Part shown: positions 21,011-32,340 of the stretch, in pieces
Layout: every line of letters starts with the position of its first letter
Position numbering within the stretch: the first letter of the stretch is position 1
NCBI GenBank assembly: GCA_018398585.1
Contig: JAGTTD010000008.1
Location: 10,552,501-10,616,500 of the forward strand
Reading direction: 5' to 3'
Length of the DNA stretch: 64,000 bases
Source of the DNA: Simmondsia chinensis
Taxonomy: Eukaryota > Streptophyta > Magnoliopsida > Caryophyllales > Simmondsiaceae
Notes under the pieces: model-generated
Told to the model about the DNA's origin: nothing
What the model saw: the letters and a program-made list of their open reading frames with translations, nothing else
Databases searched by the model: none
Program-made: the position numbers and the translations under genes

Positions 21011-22528
21011 TCAAATGATTCACCTAAAAAGTTGAGCTAATGACTACAACTTAAAGGCTACTTGGGAGGCAACCCAAGTTTTCCTTTCCATACTTCTTTT
21101 CTATTAACTTCCTTTAATTATTTTTTTTATTTTTCTTTACTTTTTGTTCAACAGGTTTTTGAAACAAGTTTAAGGGTAGCATGATGTCAGCATTCACCAT
21201 CAAAAAGCAATCCTCAAACTTAGGAAGTATCCTTCACCTACTGCTTTATTCCTTGTATTTCTTTTAAAATTGAAGACAATATTAACATTCAGTTTTGGGG
21301 TGGAAGAGATTTTTTTTTTTTTTTTTTAATTTGAACAAATTTTTTTTCTAAAAGTTTCTTATCTAGTCTTATTTTGTCTTTTAGAGTTGACTTTAGTACC
21401 TCCCGAAGTTTGGAGCCTTCGTATGAGGATGTAGATAGTGTCGGCCAACAAAAATATTTTCTATTTTCTATAGTTTAGATCATTAGTCTTTTTAAATTTT
21501 ATTTTACATCAATTTAAAATCATAAATTTTTTTTTGTTTTTTGGAGATCTTATCATCATGTTTTTTAGGCAAATTTTCTACTCTTTTTAACTCATTTACT
21601 TTAATTGGACTTGAAAAACTTGAGTATCAATTGTTTTTTTTGTTCTAATTGCAAAACATGATCTATCCTAAGGCACTATCTTGATAAAACCATGGTGTTT
21701 GAGTTCACTACTTAGCATGGCTATTTTACCTTTCTTTCTGATTAAAAGACGCTCAAATTTGAATGGATTGCATTAATATTATCATTTGCATAATATACTT
21801 TGAAGAATTAAGCCTAAGTCAAAAGAAAAATATTAAAAAAGAAAAGAGGAGAAAGATAGAGATAATGAGGGAAGCATCTCTAGCACCGCTATCCTATATA
21901 AACATTACAAGATATGTGCTGCCCAACATGAGGGTGTCTCAGTGGTGGCATCTCTTTGCCATGCGGTCATGACCTAGGGGTCAATAGTTCATTTCTTACT
22001 GAAGATGTACACAAGCAGTCATAATGCGGGCATCTCCGTGGTGGCGTCTCTTACCAATGTGGTCATCGCCTAAGGGTTAGGAGTTCGATTCTCGTTGAAA
22101 GATATACTTATGGACCGTGTTGATTGGGACAGATTAGAACCGCATAAATAAAAATAAATAAATAAAAAGAGAAAAGAAGAAAAGAGAAAATTTTGTGAAT
22201 AACTTTTAGTCTTTGACATACCTGGAAATTTTTGTTATGAGTAGCATAATTTTTGTTATCTATTCGGTTTGAATGTCTTGATGTCAAAAAGAATGGATAA
22301 ACTTAATTTGCTTAGCCAACTGCTTAATTCAGTTACCCAGATGATTGATGGATTTTTCCTTGAAAAGATTGTTTTTCTTTTAGAACCTTAAGCAGTGAGT
22401 CTCGATCATTCTTTCCTACTAGAAGTAGTGTTGCTCTGAATTGTGTTAAAATTTTTGTAAAAAGCATGAGACTCTCCGCTTTAATGTTTGGCTTTGCTCG
22501 AGGATGTGTAAGATTTAAGTTTGGGGGT
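21011..22528 (+). other. Athila 3' non-coding region and PPT
   Basis: It starts with a small hairpin-capable block (CTTGGGAGGCAACCCAAG) at 21061-21078, which recurs at 28652-28669 in the Athila derivative. AT-rich sequence and two copies of a 96-bp tRNA-like repeat follow. The PPT-like AAGTTTGGGGGTA lies at 22517-22529, just before the LTR. The 69-codon ORF at 21763-21972 is incidental. The same region, colinear, is at 28620-30180. Confidence 0.75.
21930..22115 (+). repeat. 96-bp tandem repeat x 2, tRNA-like
   Basis: Two copies start at 21930 and 22026 (spacing 96). Each has a block resembling a pol III A box (GTCTCAGTGGTGG) and, in the second copy, a block resembling a B box (GGAGTTCGATTCTC) with short GAG/CTC complementarity around TTCGATT, like a tRNA T-arm. 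The first copy's B-box block is decayed. Function is not claimed. Three copies occur in the derivative at 29509-29795. Confidence 0.65.
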
Positions 22529-22532
22529 ACTT

Positions 22533-23975
22533 TGATAAGTCTATTTTAGTATATAATTATTCATGTCATTTACGTTCATTTTAAAACCATTTCACATTAA
22601 ACTTTTATCGCTTTTGCTCCTTTTGGCTCCTATCGTTAATTCCATGCAAAAACGCTCCTTTTATGCTAAATCTTGCTAGGTTTTATCATTAATATCAACA
22701 ATTAAATGCATGATACATGAAACAAAAGTAAAAAAAATGGGCAAAACACACCAATTTCACACGGTTAAGCAAGGACACTCCAAGTTCATGTGCAATTGAT
22801 TTGAACTTGCAATTTTGGGAGGCAAAAGCAGCATATCAAGTTCAAGAACTTCTTAAACACTTCATAACACATACAACTTGATGTGAAAACTGAAATTTAG
22901 GTGGTGGAAAGAAGAAAAAAACTTAGCAAAACCAGCAACTTCATGCAAAGGCTGAGCATAGGTGGCAATGGGAGGCAAGATAAACAAATAAGAATGAAGC
23001 TTGTGTAATATTTTATTTCAATGTAAATCTAACCTTAAATACTATAAATAGGCTTATTAGGGATGTGTTTTGTCATCAATTCACTCAGCAAAAACTCAAA
23101 ACAAAGCAGTAGAAGCCTAAGAAAATCGAGACGAAGAGAAAGGAGTGAAGGAAGGAAAGTTTAGTTTATAATTTCATATTTTGAAGTTCTTTTCTATCCT
23201 TTTCTTCTTTAAGTTCATGGATTTTGTCTTAGTTTTGCTTTATATTATGTATACCATGAAATAATTTTGTTTTTCCAAGTCTACGATGTAGCCTAAGTTG
23301 TGATATATGCTCTTTTCGAATTCAATGTATTCAAAGTATGTTTATTGCGCTGCTTGAGTATTTATCATTGTTCTTAATGAGTTTTCAATGTATTGTAACC
23401 ATTCGAAGCCTATAATGATTCACAATAAGTCTAGGAGGAGATTTATGATGAATGCTAAAGTGATAAACGCCACAAATTGAGCAAATGTTAGAGACAGTTT
23501 AATGCGATTTGTGGTCTTAAGTGAAAACCATGGATCTTCAAAACTCTTTTCTTATTTCAATTCATGAAAGAGTTTGATAAGTTAATATGTAAAAGAGCAT
23601 ATTAAATGTTGCTCAAGAGTGAATATTTAGTAGATTAGGGTTTCGACCATCAACACGTAATAACTGCTTGAATATCGAGAATAGAAAGACATATTGATGC
23701 AACTACGTGAAATCAGATGCCTTGGATATTATTAAATCATAGAAATCATCTAAAATCAGAAAACGTTTCATAAAAATCAATAAACATTTTTGGGTTTTTT
23801 TTTTCATTTTGTTTTGTTTCATGTCAAAAACTTCAAAATTTTGGTCTTTCAAATAGTGCTAAAGCCATTAATTTTAGTAATTGTTCAATAACAATCCTCC
23901 TGGGATGATACTTTACTCATTCTATATTACTTGATACGACTTAGTGCACTTACTTAGCAACACAACAGGCACATT
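22533..23975 (+). repeat. Athila 3' LTR (LTR-A)
   Basis: It starts TGATAAGTC after the PPT. The right end is near 23975, defined by alignment with LTR-B and LTR-C, which share GACTTAGTGCAC and GCAACAC-like wording near their ends. A TATA box (TATAAATA) is at 23043-23050, followed by a CACTCAGCAAAAAC-type region. The exact 3' terminus is degraded. Confidence 0.8.
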
Positions 23976-24099
23976 AAAGAAGATCCTTCATACGAAATTG
24001 ATTTCACTTAATACATCAAACGGTCTCCTATGGTTTATCCTTTGATTAAGAAGGATATTAGAGCTAGGAAGTCTTACCAATCCCATGACCAGAGAATGT

Positions 24100-25612
24100 A
24101 TCTCTCAACTATAATAAGGGGAAGGTATACTGTAAATGGCACAAATCATGGACCCATTCAATAAAGAAATTTGTAATTTTTAGAAATGTGGTTGGGGATG
24201 TCATAGAAGCAAGGAAATTGATCTTACTAGGAGAAGGACACATGGGAATTGACAAAGACCCCTTCCATAGCTGTTTTCAAGTAAACATCATTGACGTCGT
24301 CAACAAAAATAAGCCTTGTTGTGCCCAGACTAATCCTTTTTTCTTTTATAAGAGGAAAATGTTCCTTGGTGACGTTCAGATGGAAAGGGTGGCTTCCTAA
24401 GGCTAGTGCACACATTGGATGATGGAATATGTCATTGGCACATCACTAAACTCCATCTTACTACGAGATGTTCCGTTTTTTAGAAATTGCTGATCAAGCT
24501 CCACAATAACCCCACCATCACACAGATAGTGGCTGAGGAGTTGGCTATGGAGATTAGTGGCAACCAGGGGTCCTCTCTAGACCTCACAAGCCGAGAGTGC
24601 TCTTGATATGTGGAAAGAATGTCATACACGGCAGGTCAATAATATTGTAGTAGAATACAAGCTAGAATGAGAAAACTTAGGTTGCTTCCTTAATATATTT
24701 CCCCTGATGAACCTCTTCTGGAGTTAAAGATTCTTTCTGAAATGTCCTGAAGATATGAACCCACTAAGAACTCTCCCACGAGAACTCGGATCATTATGAA
24801 TACTAAACATCCATAAACAAAAAAAAAAAAAAAAGAAAATATCCAAAATACCACCTACTTGAAGTGGACACCAGCAAGGCACCACGACAGTCGGGACAAC
24901 CTTCTGGCATCACGTTCAGCAATCTCTAAAGGAGGAATCACCTCGATCAAGAGGTAGTTAGTCCATCCAACCTTACTTGAACTCAAAAAAGGAGGCCGCT
25001 ACTCAAAAAGGCAACTCAGGGAAGGATTGTACTTGATTACTGCTTAACTAGGCTTTCTCAAGATGAAGGTAGCGTCCACAACAACAAACAAGCCGAGCAT
25101 AAGGATCTCGAAGATCCAGTGACTGAGTCCAAGCCTTTCACTACTAATAATGGGAAAACTTGTAAGAAGCTCGAGAGATGGGCTAGTTTATCATCATTTG
25201 AAGGGCGAGAATCTTGGTGGGATCACCTTGTTAAGGATTCCCTAGTTTAGAGATAAGCTGAGGATGAGCAAAACTAACCCACCCCCCCCCCCCCCCCCTC
25301 GGATCCACATTAACTTAGTGGAACCTCTAGACCACGGTAACCCAACATGGCAATATCGAGAATGATTTCCATAAAGAAGATTTCCCCCAGCCTATAAAGG
25401 AATCGCAAACTCTAGGTGTTTGATCTCAAGGGCTAACCTCAAGAACAAGTCATGCCCGAAATGGGCAGCCCTCATAAACAAGATTGGGATACATCCATGG
25501 TTGACTGCCAAGAAAGGGATCAAGCCAAGGGATCTAGATACAATTCGGGATGCTTCTTGAAAAGGTTGACGTTAGCACTGCCTTACTTTTTCTATTGGAG
25601 TTTGATAAGTCC
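24100..25612 (+). pseudogene. Tat-type gag C-terminal remnant
   Basis: At 24128-24180 the plus strand reads VYCKWHKSWTHSIKK then FVIFR. This is the Tat Gag knuckle (C-K-W-H...H-x4-C-x2-FR) with the last Cys changed to Phe. The same frame continues through the ORF at 24188-24400 (VGDVIEARKLILLGEGHMG, DKDPF), matching the wording after the knuckle in this lineage. Downstream coding is decayed, with a poly-A run at 24822-24836 and a poly-C run at 25282-25299. Its position directly left of the nested Athila derivative, and the continuation into protease after it, assign it to Tat element 2. Confidence 0.65.
25608..25612. repeat. Probable target duplication, left (GAGTT)
   Basis: GAGTT precedes the TG of LTR-B; GATTT follows LTR-C at 31471-31475. 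Four of five bases match, consistent with a decayed 5-bp duplication. Confidence 0.5.
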
Positions 25613-26988
25613 AATTTATTAAATAATTATTTATATCACTTAGGTTTATTTTTTAACCATTTTACATCAAATTTTTCCTATTACCATTTCCTAGCAAAAA
25701 CACTCAATTTACGCTAATTCTTGCTAGGTTTCATCATTATCATCAATAAGTGAATGCAAGAAATATCAAACAAAAGCAAAAAGGGGCAAAATACATCAAA
25801 TGTACACGGTAATGCAAGGATTAAACAAGAACATGCACAATGTGTGCAATTTCCAAAATTTGGGTGGCAATTCTAGAAAATCAAGGCTAAACTACATTGT
25901 ACACCTCAAGAACACACACAATTGCAAAAAGGGACCGAGTTTGGGTGGTTTCAAGGATGGAAAAAGTGTAAAAAAAAAAAAAAAAAAAAAGCCAAAGTTT
26001 CAAGTTGCAAGTGTGGCCAGCAAAGCTAGCAAATGAGGATTAACTTCAGGTAATTTTTTATTTTATGTATTCCCAACCTTATGTAATATAAATAGGGATG
26101 TTAGTAGATCTTTTAGCGTCGTTCATTCAGTAAAAACCAATTCCAAAGCAGAAAAATAGGGAGAAAACATGAGGGAAGAAGAGGTGAAAGAAAGAAAGTT
26201 TGGTTTGTAATTTCGTATTTTTCAAGTTCTTTTCTACCCTTTTATTGTTTAAGTTATTGGGTTTTGTCTTAGTTTTGCTTTATGTTATGCCTACCATGAG
26301 CTAATTTTTTTTTCCAAGGCTATGATGTAGCCTAAGTGGGAATATACGCTCTTTTCAAATTCAACATATTCAAAGTTTGTTTATGGCATTGTTAGAGCAT
26401 TTATCATTTTTCTTCATGAGTTTTGAATGCTTGATCACTATTCAGAGCCTATAATGATTCATAATGAGTCTAAGAAAAGATTTATGATGATTGCTAAATT
26501 GATAAATACCACAAATTGAGCGAATACTAGAGATAGATTAACACGATTTGTGTGGTCTTAAGTGAAAACCAAGGATCTTGAAAACTCTTTTCTTATTTGA
26601 ATTTGCGCAGGATATTGGTGAGTTAATATGTAAAAGAGTATGCTAAGTGTTGCTCGAAAGAGAATATTTAGTGAATTAGGATTTGAACCATCAACATGTA
26701 ATAATAGCTTAAATACTGAGAATAGAAAGGCGTATTCAACCATCTAGGCGAAATCGGAGTCCTTGTATCATATTTAATCAGAAAAGCTTTCTAAAAATTA
26801 GTAACTTAATTTAGTTCTTTTCATTTTATTTGTTTCATTTCAAAAACTACAATTTCGGCTTTCAAATAGCGCTAAAACTACTAATTTCAGTAGTCATTCA
26901 ATAAAAATCCCCATGGGATGATACTCTACTCATTTCTATATTACTTGACATGACTTAGTGTACCTGTTAAGCAACACACCAAACATTA
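25613..26988 (+). repeat. Athila 5' LTR (LTR-B)
   Basis: It starts TGATAAGTCC and aligns throughout with LTR-A (22533) and LTR-C (30188). A TATA-type ATATAAATAGG lies near 26088, and an A-run at 25972-25991 interrupts a shared block. The ORF at 25800-26036 is LTR sequence, not a gene. The right end is set just before the AGTTTTTGGCG of the PBS region. Confidence 0.85.
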
Positions 26989-27012
26989 AGTTTTTGGCGT
27001 TGTTGCTAGGGA
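26989..27012 (+). other. Degraded Athila-type PBS
   Basis: AGTTTTTGGCGTTGTTGCTAG follows LTR-B. The Athila consensus is TGGCGCCGTTGCCGGGG; three or four C-to-T or G-to-A changes account for the difference. Confidence 0.7.
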
Positions 27013-27640
27013 TTGTTTTAATTTGAATGGCATAGATAGCACCCAATTTCAGCACTAATTTGAAATTATTTTGTTAAAATTTGTAAATTATGTTTAAGTT
27101 TGAAGAACATATTTATTTTCTTTCATTTTTTTCATTCAGTTGATTTTATTTGTAAGGTTACTTTTACTTGGAAAATTCGGATAGCACCCCCTTAAAATTA
27201 TGTTTTTGTTAAGTTTGTGTTATTTTGTTGTTTTTCTTCTATTTTCTCTTTATTTTCATCTTTCTTTTGCTTGTAGAGTTCACTTTGATAAACTTATGAA
27301 AGTTAAAAGTTTTATTTATAAGATTTTCAAAGAACTAGTGTTACTATCCTCCCAATCCCCCTCACCCCCCCCCCCCCCCCCCCCTAGTCTTAAAATTTGG
27401 TTTTTGCAAATTTTTTGTATTAGATTGTTATATTTTTAGGTTTTCTAATTAATTTTTTAGAAATTAAGTCCCTACTTTTAAGTTTTTCAAAATATTAGTG
27501 TTACTCCTCCCCCCCCCAACCCTCCCCCCAAAAACATGGTTTTTGTTATGTTATAGTTGTATTTTTCTACTTTCTTATTATTTTTATATTTCTTTTAACT
27601 TTTAAGTTTATTTTTTTACATCACTCCCTCCGATCTAAAC
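27013..27640 (+). other. Leader of Athila derivative with two poly-C tracts
   Basis: AT-rich untranslated sequence with C-runs at 27365-27384 and 27508-27534, each preceded by a near-identical TTACTCCTCC/TTACTATCCTCC block and followed by TTTTTGTTATG-like wording. This suggests a roughly 140-bp internal duplication. No gene. Confidence 0.5.
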
Positions 27641-28480
27641 ATTTAACACAAAATGTTGGTAGAGGTGATGGTTAACAACAACTATATGAGACCTCAATAT
27701 CAAGCTAAACTAAGAACATCATTGGGAATTCATGAACTTAATGCATTATTTGCTCAGCTCTCGCTAATTCAAAAAAAAATGCATAACTTAAGTGTCAAAG
27801 TTGTTCATACTCCTAGATGTGAATTTTGTGCAAGTTACCATGCTAGTACGAAGTGCCAAGTAGGTAATAGTTTTTTCTCATTAGGTTTTGAATAGGATAA
27901 CTACATGCCAAATTATCAACAAGCCCAATATGACCTTGACTCTAGCACCTATAGTCAGGTTGGATGAATCCTTCTAACTTTCCTTGAAACCATCACAAAG
28001 CACCTTGGTCACCCATTCATGCACCTTAAAGGAAAAAAAAATATGACTTAGAAGAGATGTTTAGAGAGTTCATGTATGAAATGACAAATTTTACTTAAGA
28101 ACCAGGCTATCTTTAGAAACCAAGATGCCTCCATCCGAAATTTAGAAACTCAAGTAGAGACTATATCAGAGCAACTTTCTAAGAGGTCCAAGGATTCCTT
28201 GCCTAGCAATACTATGACAAACCCAGGGAAACAAACTAACGCCATAGCTTTGAGGGATGGGGACACGTTAGAAGAACCACCTCAATGTGACATAACCCCC
28301 TTGATTGACTCATCAGCACGAATGACCAAACCTATCTTGACGGACCCACTACCAGTAGTGATCAAAATAGGGTGTCGAACTTGTCTAACGAAGTCAGGGG
28401 CGTTCAAAGCCAATGATGACTTAGTGAAAAAATGCAAAAAAAAATCGAAAATTAAAATTCAAGTTGTGGCACAATAAGCT
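27641..28480 (+). pseudogene. Athila gag C-terminal pseudogene
   Basis: The ORF at 27653-27895 carries CEFCASYHASTKCQVGNSF, the Athila Gag zinc-like motif (C-x2-C-x4-H-x4-C). NQDASIRNLETQVETISEQL at about 28118-28170 matches the conserved helical block after it, and LPSNTMTNPGKQTNAIALRD at 28199-28255 the block before protease. A frameshift and stops near 27893, 27966 and 28095 separate the pieces. The remaining ORF (28199-28477) ends at a stop just where pol should begin. Confidence 0.85.
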
Positions 28481-30187
28481 CAAGGATCCAATCATTATAG
28501 AAGGTGGAGATGATCACATAAAAAAGGGTACGAAGAAGATCCACAAAAGAAAATGGTCATTGAGGGTGAAGGGAGGAAACTCCATTTTCCTTCAGGATAC
28601 AGGATAAATCATTGTCAAAAAGTCAAACTAATAACTATGAACTAAGTGCTACTTGGGAGGCAACCCAAGTTTTCCTTTTCTTACTTCTTTTCTTTTAATT
28701 TAGTTTAATTTTTTTTATGTTCTAATATTTTTATAAATTTTGTTCAACCGGTTTTTGAAACAAGTTGGGGGGTAACCTAATGACAACATTTACTATCAAA
28801 TAAACAATCCTCAACATGGGAAGTATCTCTCGCCTACTGCTTCATTCATTGTATTCATTTAACATTGAGGACAATGTTAACATTAAGTTTTGGGGGGGGC
28901 GGGGCGGGGGAAGAGATATTTTGTCACATTTTTTTAACACAGTTTTTCAAAATGTTTTCGTGTCCAGTCTGTTGTATTTTTTAGAGTCGGCTTTAGTGCC
29001 TCCCGGAGTTTGAAGCCTTTATATGGGAATATAGATAGTGTCGGCCAACAAAAAGATTTTCTATTTTCTATAGATTAGATCATTAGTCTTTATAAATTTT
29101 ATTTTGAACCAATTTATAATCATTAAAAAAAAGGAATTGAGAACTTATCATCATGCTTTTAGGCAATTTTTCTACTCTTTTTAGCTCGTTTATATTAATT
29201 AGATTTGAATAAAGTGAGAATCAATTATTTTTGTGTTCTAATTGCAAAATATGATCTATTCTAAGGCACTATCTTGATAAAACCGTGGTGTTTGAGTTTA
29301 CTGGTTGGCATAGTTGTTTTGCCTTTCTTTCTAATTAAAAGATGCTCAAATTTGAATGGACTACATAAAGATTATTATTTGCATAATAGATTCTGAAAAA
29401 TTATGCCTAAGTGAAAAAAATAAATAAATAAATAAAGAGAAAATGAGGGAATCATCTCTAAGCATCGCTATCCCACATAAACAATTTAAGATATGTGCTG
29501 ACCATCATGAGGGCGTCTCAGTGGTTGCATCCCTTACCCATGCAGTCAAGGCGCAAGGGTTAGGAGTTCGATTCTAAGTGAAGATATGCTCATGAAATCA
29601 TAACGAGGACGTCTTAGTGGTGCTGTCTCTTTCCCATGCCGTCATCGGCTAACGGTCAAGAGTTCGATTCTCGCTGAAGATATAATCGCGCGGTCATAAG
29701 GAGGGCATCTCAGTGGTGGTGTCTCTTAGACATGCGAACATCACCCATGGGTCAGGAGTTTGATTCTCACTGACGATATACTCATGGGCCAGGGTTTACT
29801 GGGGAAGATCAATCTCTGATTAAAAAAAAAAAAAAAAGAAACGAAAAAAGAGAGAGAAAATTTTGGGAATAACTTTTATTCTTGGGCATACTTGAGAAGT
29901 TTTGTTATCAATGGCATGATTTTTGTTATCTATTCGGTTTGTGTGTCTTGAGATTTGAAAGAACAGATAAATATAATTTGCTTTGCCAAATTTTGAATTC
30001 GATCACCTATGTGATTGATGGGTTTTTCCTTAGGAATATTGTTTTGCCTTTTAAACCTTAAGCATTGAGCCTCGGTCAATCTTTTCTACTAGAAGTAGCC
30101 GTGCTTTGAATTGTGAAAGCATGAGATCCTGTGCTTTTAGGTTTGGCCGCACTTAAGGGAGAGCCAAATTAAAGTTAGGGTATATTT
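28481..30187 (+). other. 3' non-coding region of Athila derivative
   Basis: Colinear with 21011-22528, including the CTTGGGAGGCAACCCAAG block at 28652-28669, the tRNA-like repeats and a run of A/T-rich sequence. Between 28481 and about 28620 is the deletion junction that replaces pol. A degraded PPT-like TTAAAGTTAGGGTATA precedes LTR-C. Confidence 0.75.
29509..29795 (+). repeat. 96-bp tandem repeat x 3, tRNA-like
   Basis: Copies start at 29509, 29605 and 29701, exactly 96 bp apart. Each contains GTCT(C/T)AGTGG, resembling an A box, and GAGTT(C/T)GATTCT, resembling a B box, about 55 bases later, with a short complementary stem flanking TTCGATT in the second copy. Copy number is three here against two at 21930. 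Confidence 0.7.
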
Positions 30188-31470
30188 TGATAAGCCCAAT
30201 TTAGTATATGATTATTCATATCATTTAGGTTTATTTTCGAACCATTTTACATCGAATTTTTATCGCTTTTGCTCACTTATGCTCTTTTTAGCTCCTATTG
30301 TTATTTTCATGCAAAAACACTCATTTTATGCTAATTCTTGCTAGGTTTTATTATCGACATCAACGTTTGAATGCAAGAAGCATCTAACAAAAGCAAAAAA
30401 ATAGTCAAAATACATCAAATGTACATGATAATGCAGGGATTAAACAAGAGCATGTACAACGTGTGCAATTTCAAAAATTTTGGCAGCAATTGTAGCAAAT
30501 TGAAGCAAAAGTACATTGTACACTTCAAGAACACGTACAACTTGGAAAAAGGGACTGAGTTTGGGTGTTCCAAGGCTCAAAAATGAATAAAAATAAGCTA
30601 AAGATTCAAGTTGCCAGTGTGGGCGGCAAAGCTAGCAAATGAGGATGAGCTTGATGTAATTTTTTCTTTTATGTATTCCCAACCTTATGTATTACAAATA
30701 GGGATGTTAGGGGAGTCTTTTAGAATCATTCATTCAGCAAAAACCAATTCCAAAGTAGAAAAATAGGGAGAAAACGCGAGGGAAGAAGAAGTGAAGGAAA
30801 GAGAGTTTGGTTTGTAAATTTATATTTTCAAGTTCTTTTCTATCCTTTTCTTCTTAAAGTTAATCGGTTTTGTCTTAGTTTTGCTTTATGTTATGTCTAC
30901 CATGAACTAATTTTGTTTTTGCAAGGCTAGGATGTGGCCTAAGTTGTAATATATGCTTTTTTCTTATTCGATGTATTCAAAGTTTATTTACTGTGTTGTT
31001 GGAGTGCTTATCATTGTGCTTCATGAGTTTTGAATGCTTAATCACCATTCAAAGCTTATAATGATTCATTATGATTTTTGGATGAGATTTATGATGATTG
31101 CTAAAGTAATAAACACCACAAATTGAGTGAATACTAGCGATAGATTAACGCGATTTGTATGGTCTTAAGTGAAAACAATGGATCTCCTAAACTCTTTTTT
31201 TCTTATTTAAATTAATGCAAGAGATTGATAAGTTAGTATGTAATGGAGTATGCTAAGTGTTGCTCGAGAGAGAATATTTAGTAAATTTGTGTTTTCGACC
31301 ATTAACATATAATAACAACTTAAATACCAAGAACATAAATGTGTATTAATGTGCTAAAACTACTAATTTCTGTACACATTCAATAATAATTCTCGTGGGA
31401 CGATACTCTACTCATTTCTATATTACTTGATATGACTTAGTGCACTTGCTAAGAAAAACATTAAGCATCA
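30188..31470 (+). repeat. Athila 3' LTR (LTR-C)
   Basis: It starts TGATAAGCCC and ends near GCATCA at 31470, by alignment with LTR-B. The TATA position is decayed (ATTACAAATAGGG near 30693). The ORF at 30371-30586 corresponds to 25800-26036 of LTR-B and is not a gene. Confidence 0.8.
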
Positions 31471-31475
31471 GATTT

Positions 31476-32340
31476 CCTGGCGACTAATACTCAAGTAGGC
31501 CTTGAGGTTGATTTTATAGCATCAGGCGAGTAGCCCCGAGTGGAACTCGTGGCCAAGATATTGGCCACCAGAGGTAACCCTAACCTTTCATGTTTTAAAA
31601 TTAAAGCTATAATATCCAAATTGCCTGATGGCAGACCAGGCATAATGAAAATGATGCTTGATGGGCCTAACACTGCCAATAAACACATTAAGTCCCAATA
31701 CATCAAGGCCAAATATTATTGCATTTTGGTGAGTAGGATCTTGGTAAATAATTGTGCAGCCATCAACGTCTTACAGTCATACATGTTGGGGATAATTGGT
31801 AAATCTCAAGATGATTCAATTACTTCAGATGTTGCAATCTGTGGCATTTTTCCAGCTACTACAAAGTCTGAAGGAGTCATCACGATTGGCTTGACTGTTG
31901 GCAGCTTAAGTAAGATGAAAACTTTTTTTGTGGTGGAGACTACCTTGAGCTACACTGCTTTGCTTGGTAGAGATTGGCTACATGCTAATTACTATATTCC
32001 ATCTTTACTTCACCAATTGTTAATTTTCTATAACCATGACAAATATGAGGTTATTATAACAGATAACCGGCCATTCATGGCTTGCTCTAGCTATGTTGAG
32101 GCAAAGTTCTATGAAGATGGTGTGGGACTTCTAGATGTCAAAAGGACAACTCCGCAACCTACCAAACAACAAGATACAATGGCCATCCTTGACAACCAGC
32201 TAACTAAAGCTGCGATTGGTCAAGTGGACATAGAGTTTGAAGACTCTGACTTCTGGGGATTCATGAGGTCCCTTCTTGACGAAGAAGACTTCCAAGGCAC
32301 ATCAGAATCCCAATGTGGAGGTGCCAAGGCCTCCCCTTAA
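31476..32340 (+). pseudogene. Tat-type protease, long ORF with lost active site
   Basis: A 266-codon ORF (31540-32340) covers most of the domain. The active-site region expected as VDNGAAVNILP reads VNNCAAINVLQSYMLG at about 31743-31790, so the catalytic Asp is Asn and Gly is Cys. TALLGRDWLHANYYIPSLLH at 31957-32016 matches the conserved ALLGRDWIH-x-N block of this lineage, and EAKFYEDGVG near 32099 also matches. The ORF's length despite a dead site is unusual among neighbours; the long open frame need not mean function. Confidence 0.85.

Larger units (their letters stand above)
17370..23975 (+). mobile_element. Athila-type Ty3/gypsy element, 5' truncated, with 3' LTR
   Basis: It begins abruptly inside gag/protease sequence and runs through RT, RNase H and integrase to a long 3' non-coding region, PPT and one LTR (22533 to about 23975). 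The Athila assignment rests on the FVDDF RT block, the LEHKAY integrase tail, the LLFNSRL...FPGKL region and LTRs shared with the derivative at 25613-31470. No 5' LTR or PBS lies to the left. The junction with Tat element 1 at about 17360 is probably a rearrangement. Confidence 0.85.
25613..31470 (+). mobile_element. Non-autonomous Athila derivative lacking pol
   Basis: LTR-B (25613-26988), a degraded Athila PBS, a Gag C-terminal remnant, then directly the 3' non-coding region seen at 21011-22528, and LTR-C (30188-31470). The internal region is only about 3.2 kb. Protease, RT, RNase H and integrase are absent, removed cleanly between about 28500 and 28620, so this is a deletion derivative that would have depended on full-length Athila relatives. 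It is inserted in Tat element 2, with a probable 5-bp duplication. Confidence 0.85.

Noticed and set aside
21930..22115. Functional tRNA gene
   Set aside because: A- and B-box-like words are present but no complete cloverleaf with a matched acceptor stem and anticodon arm could be drawn by eye.
25800..26036. 78-codon ORF, also present at 30371-30586
   Set aside because: Both copies are LTR sequence of the Athila derivative; the frame is not conserved in LTR-A.
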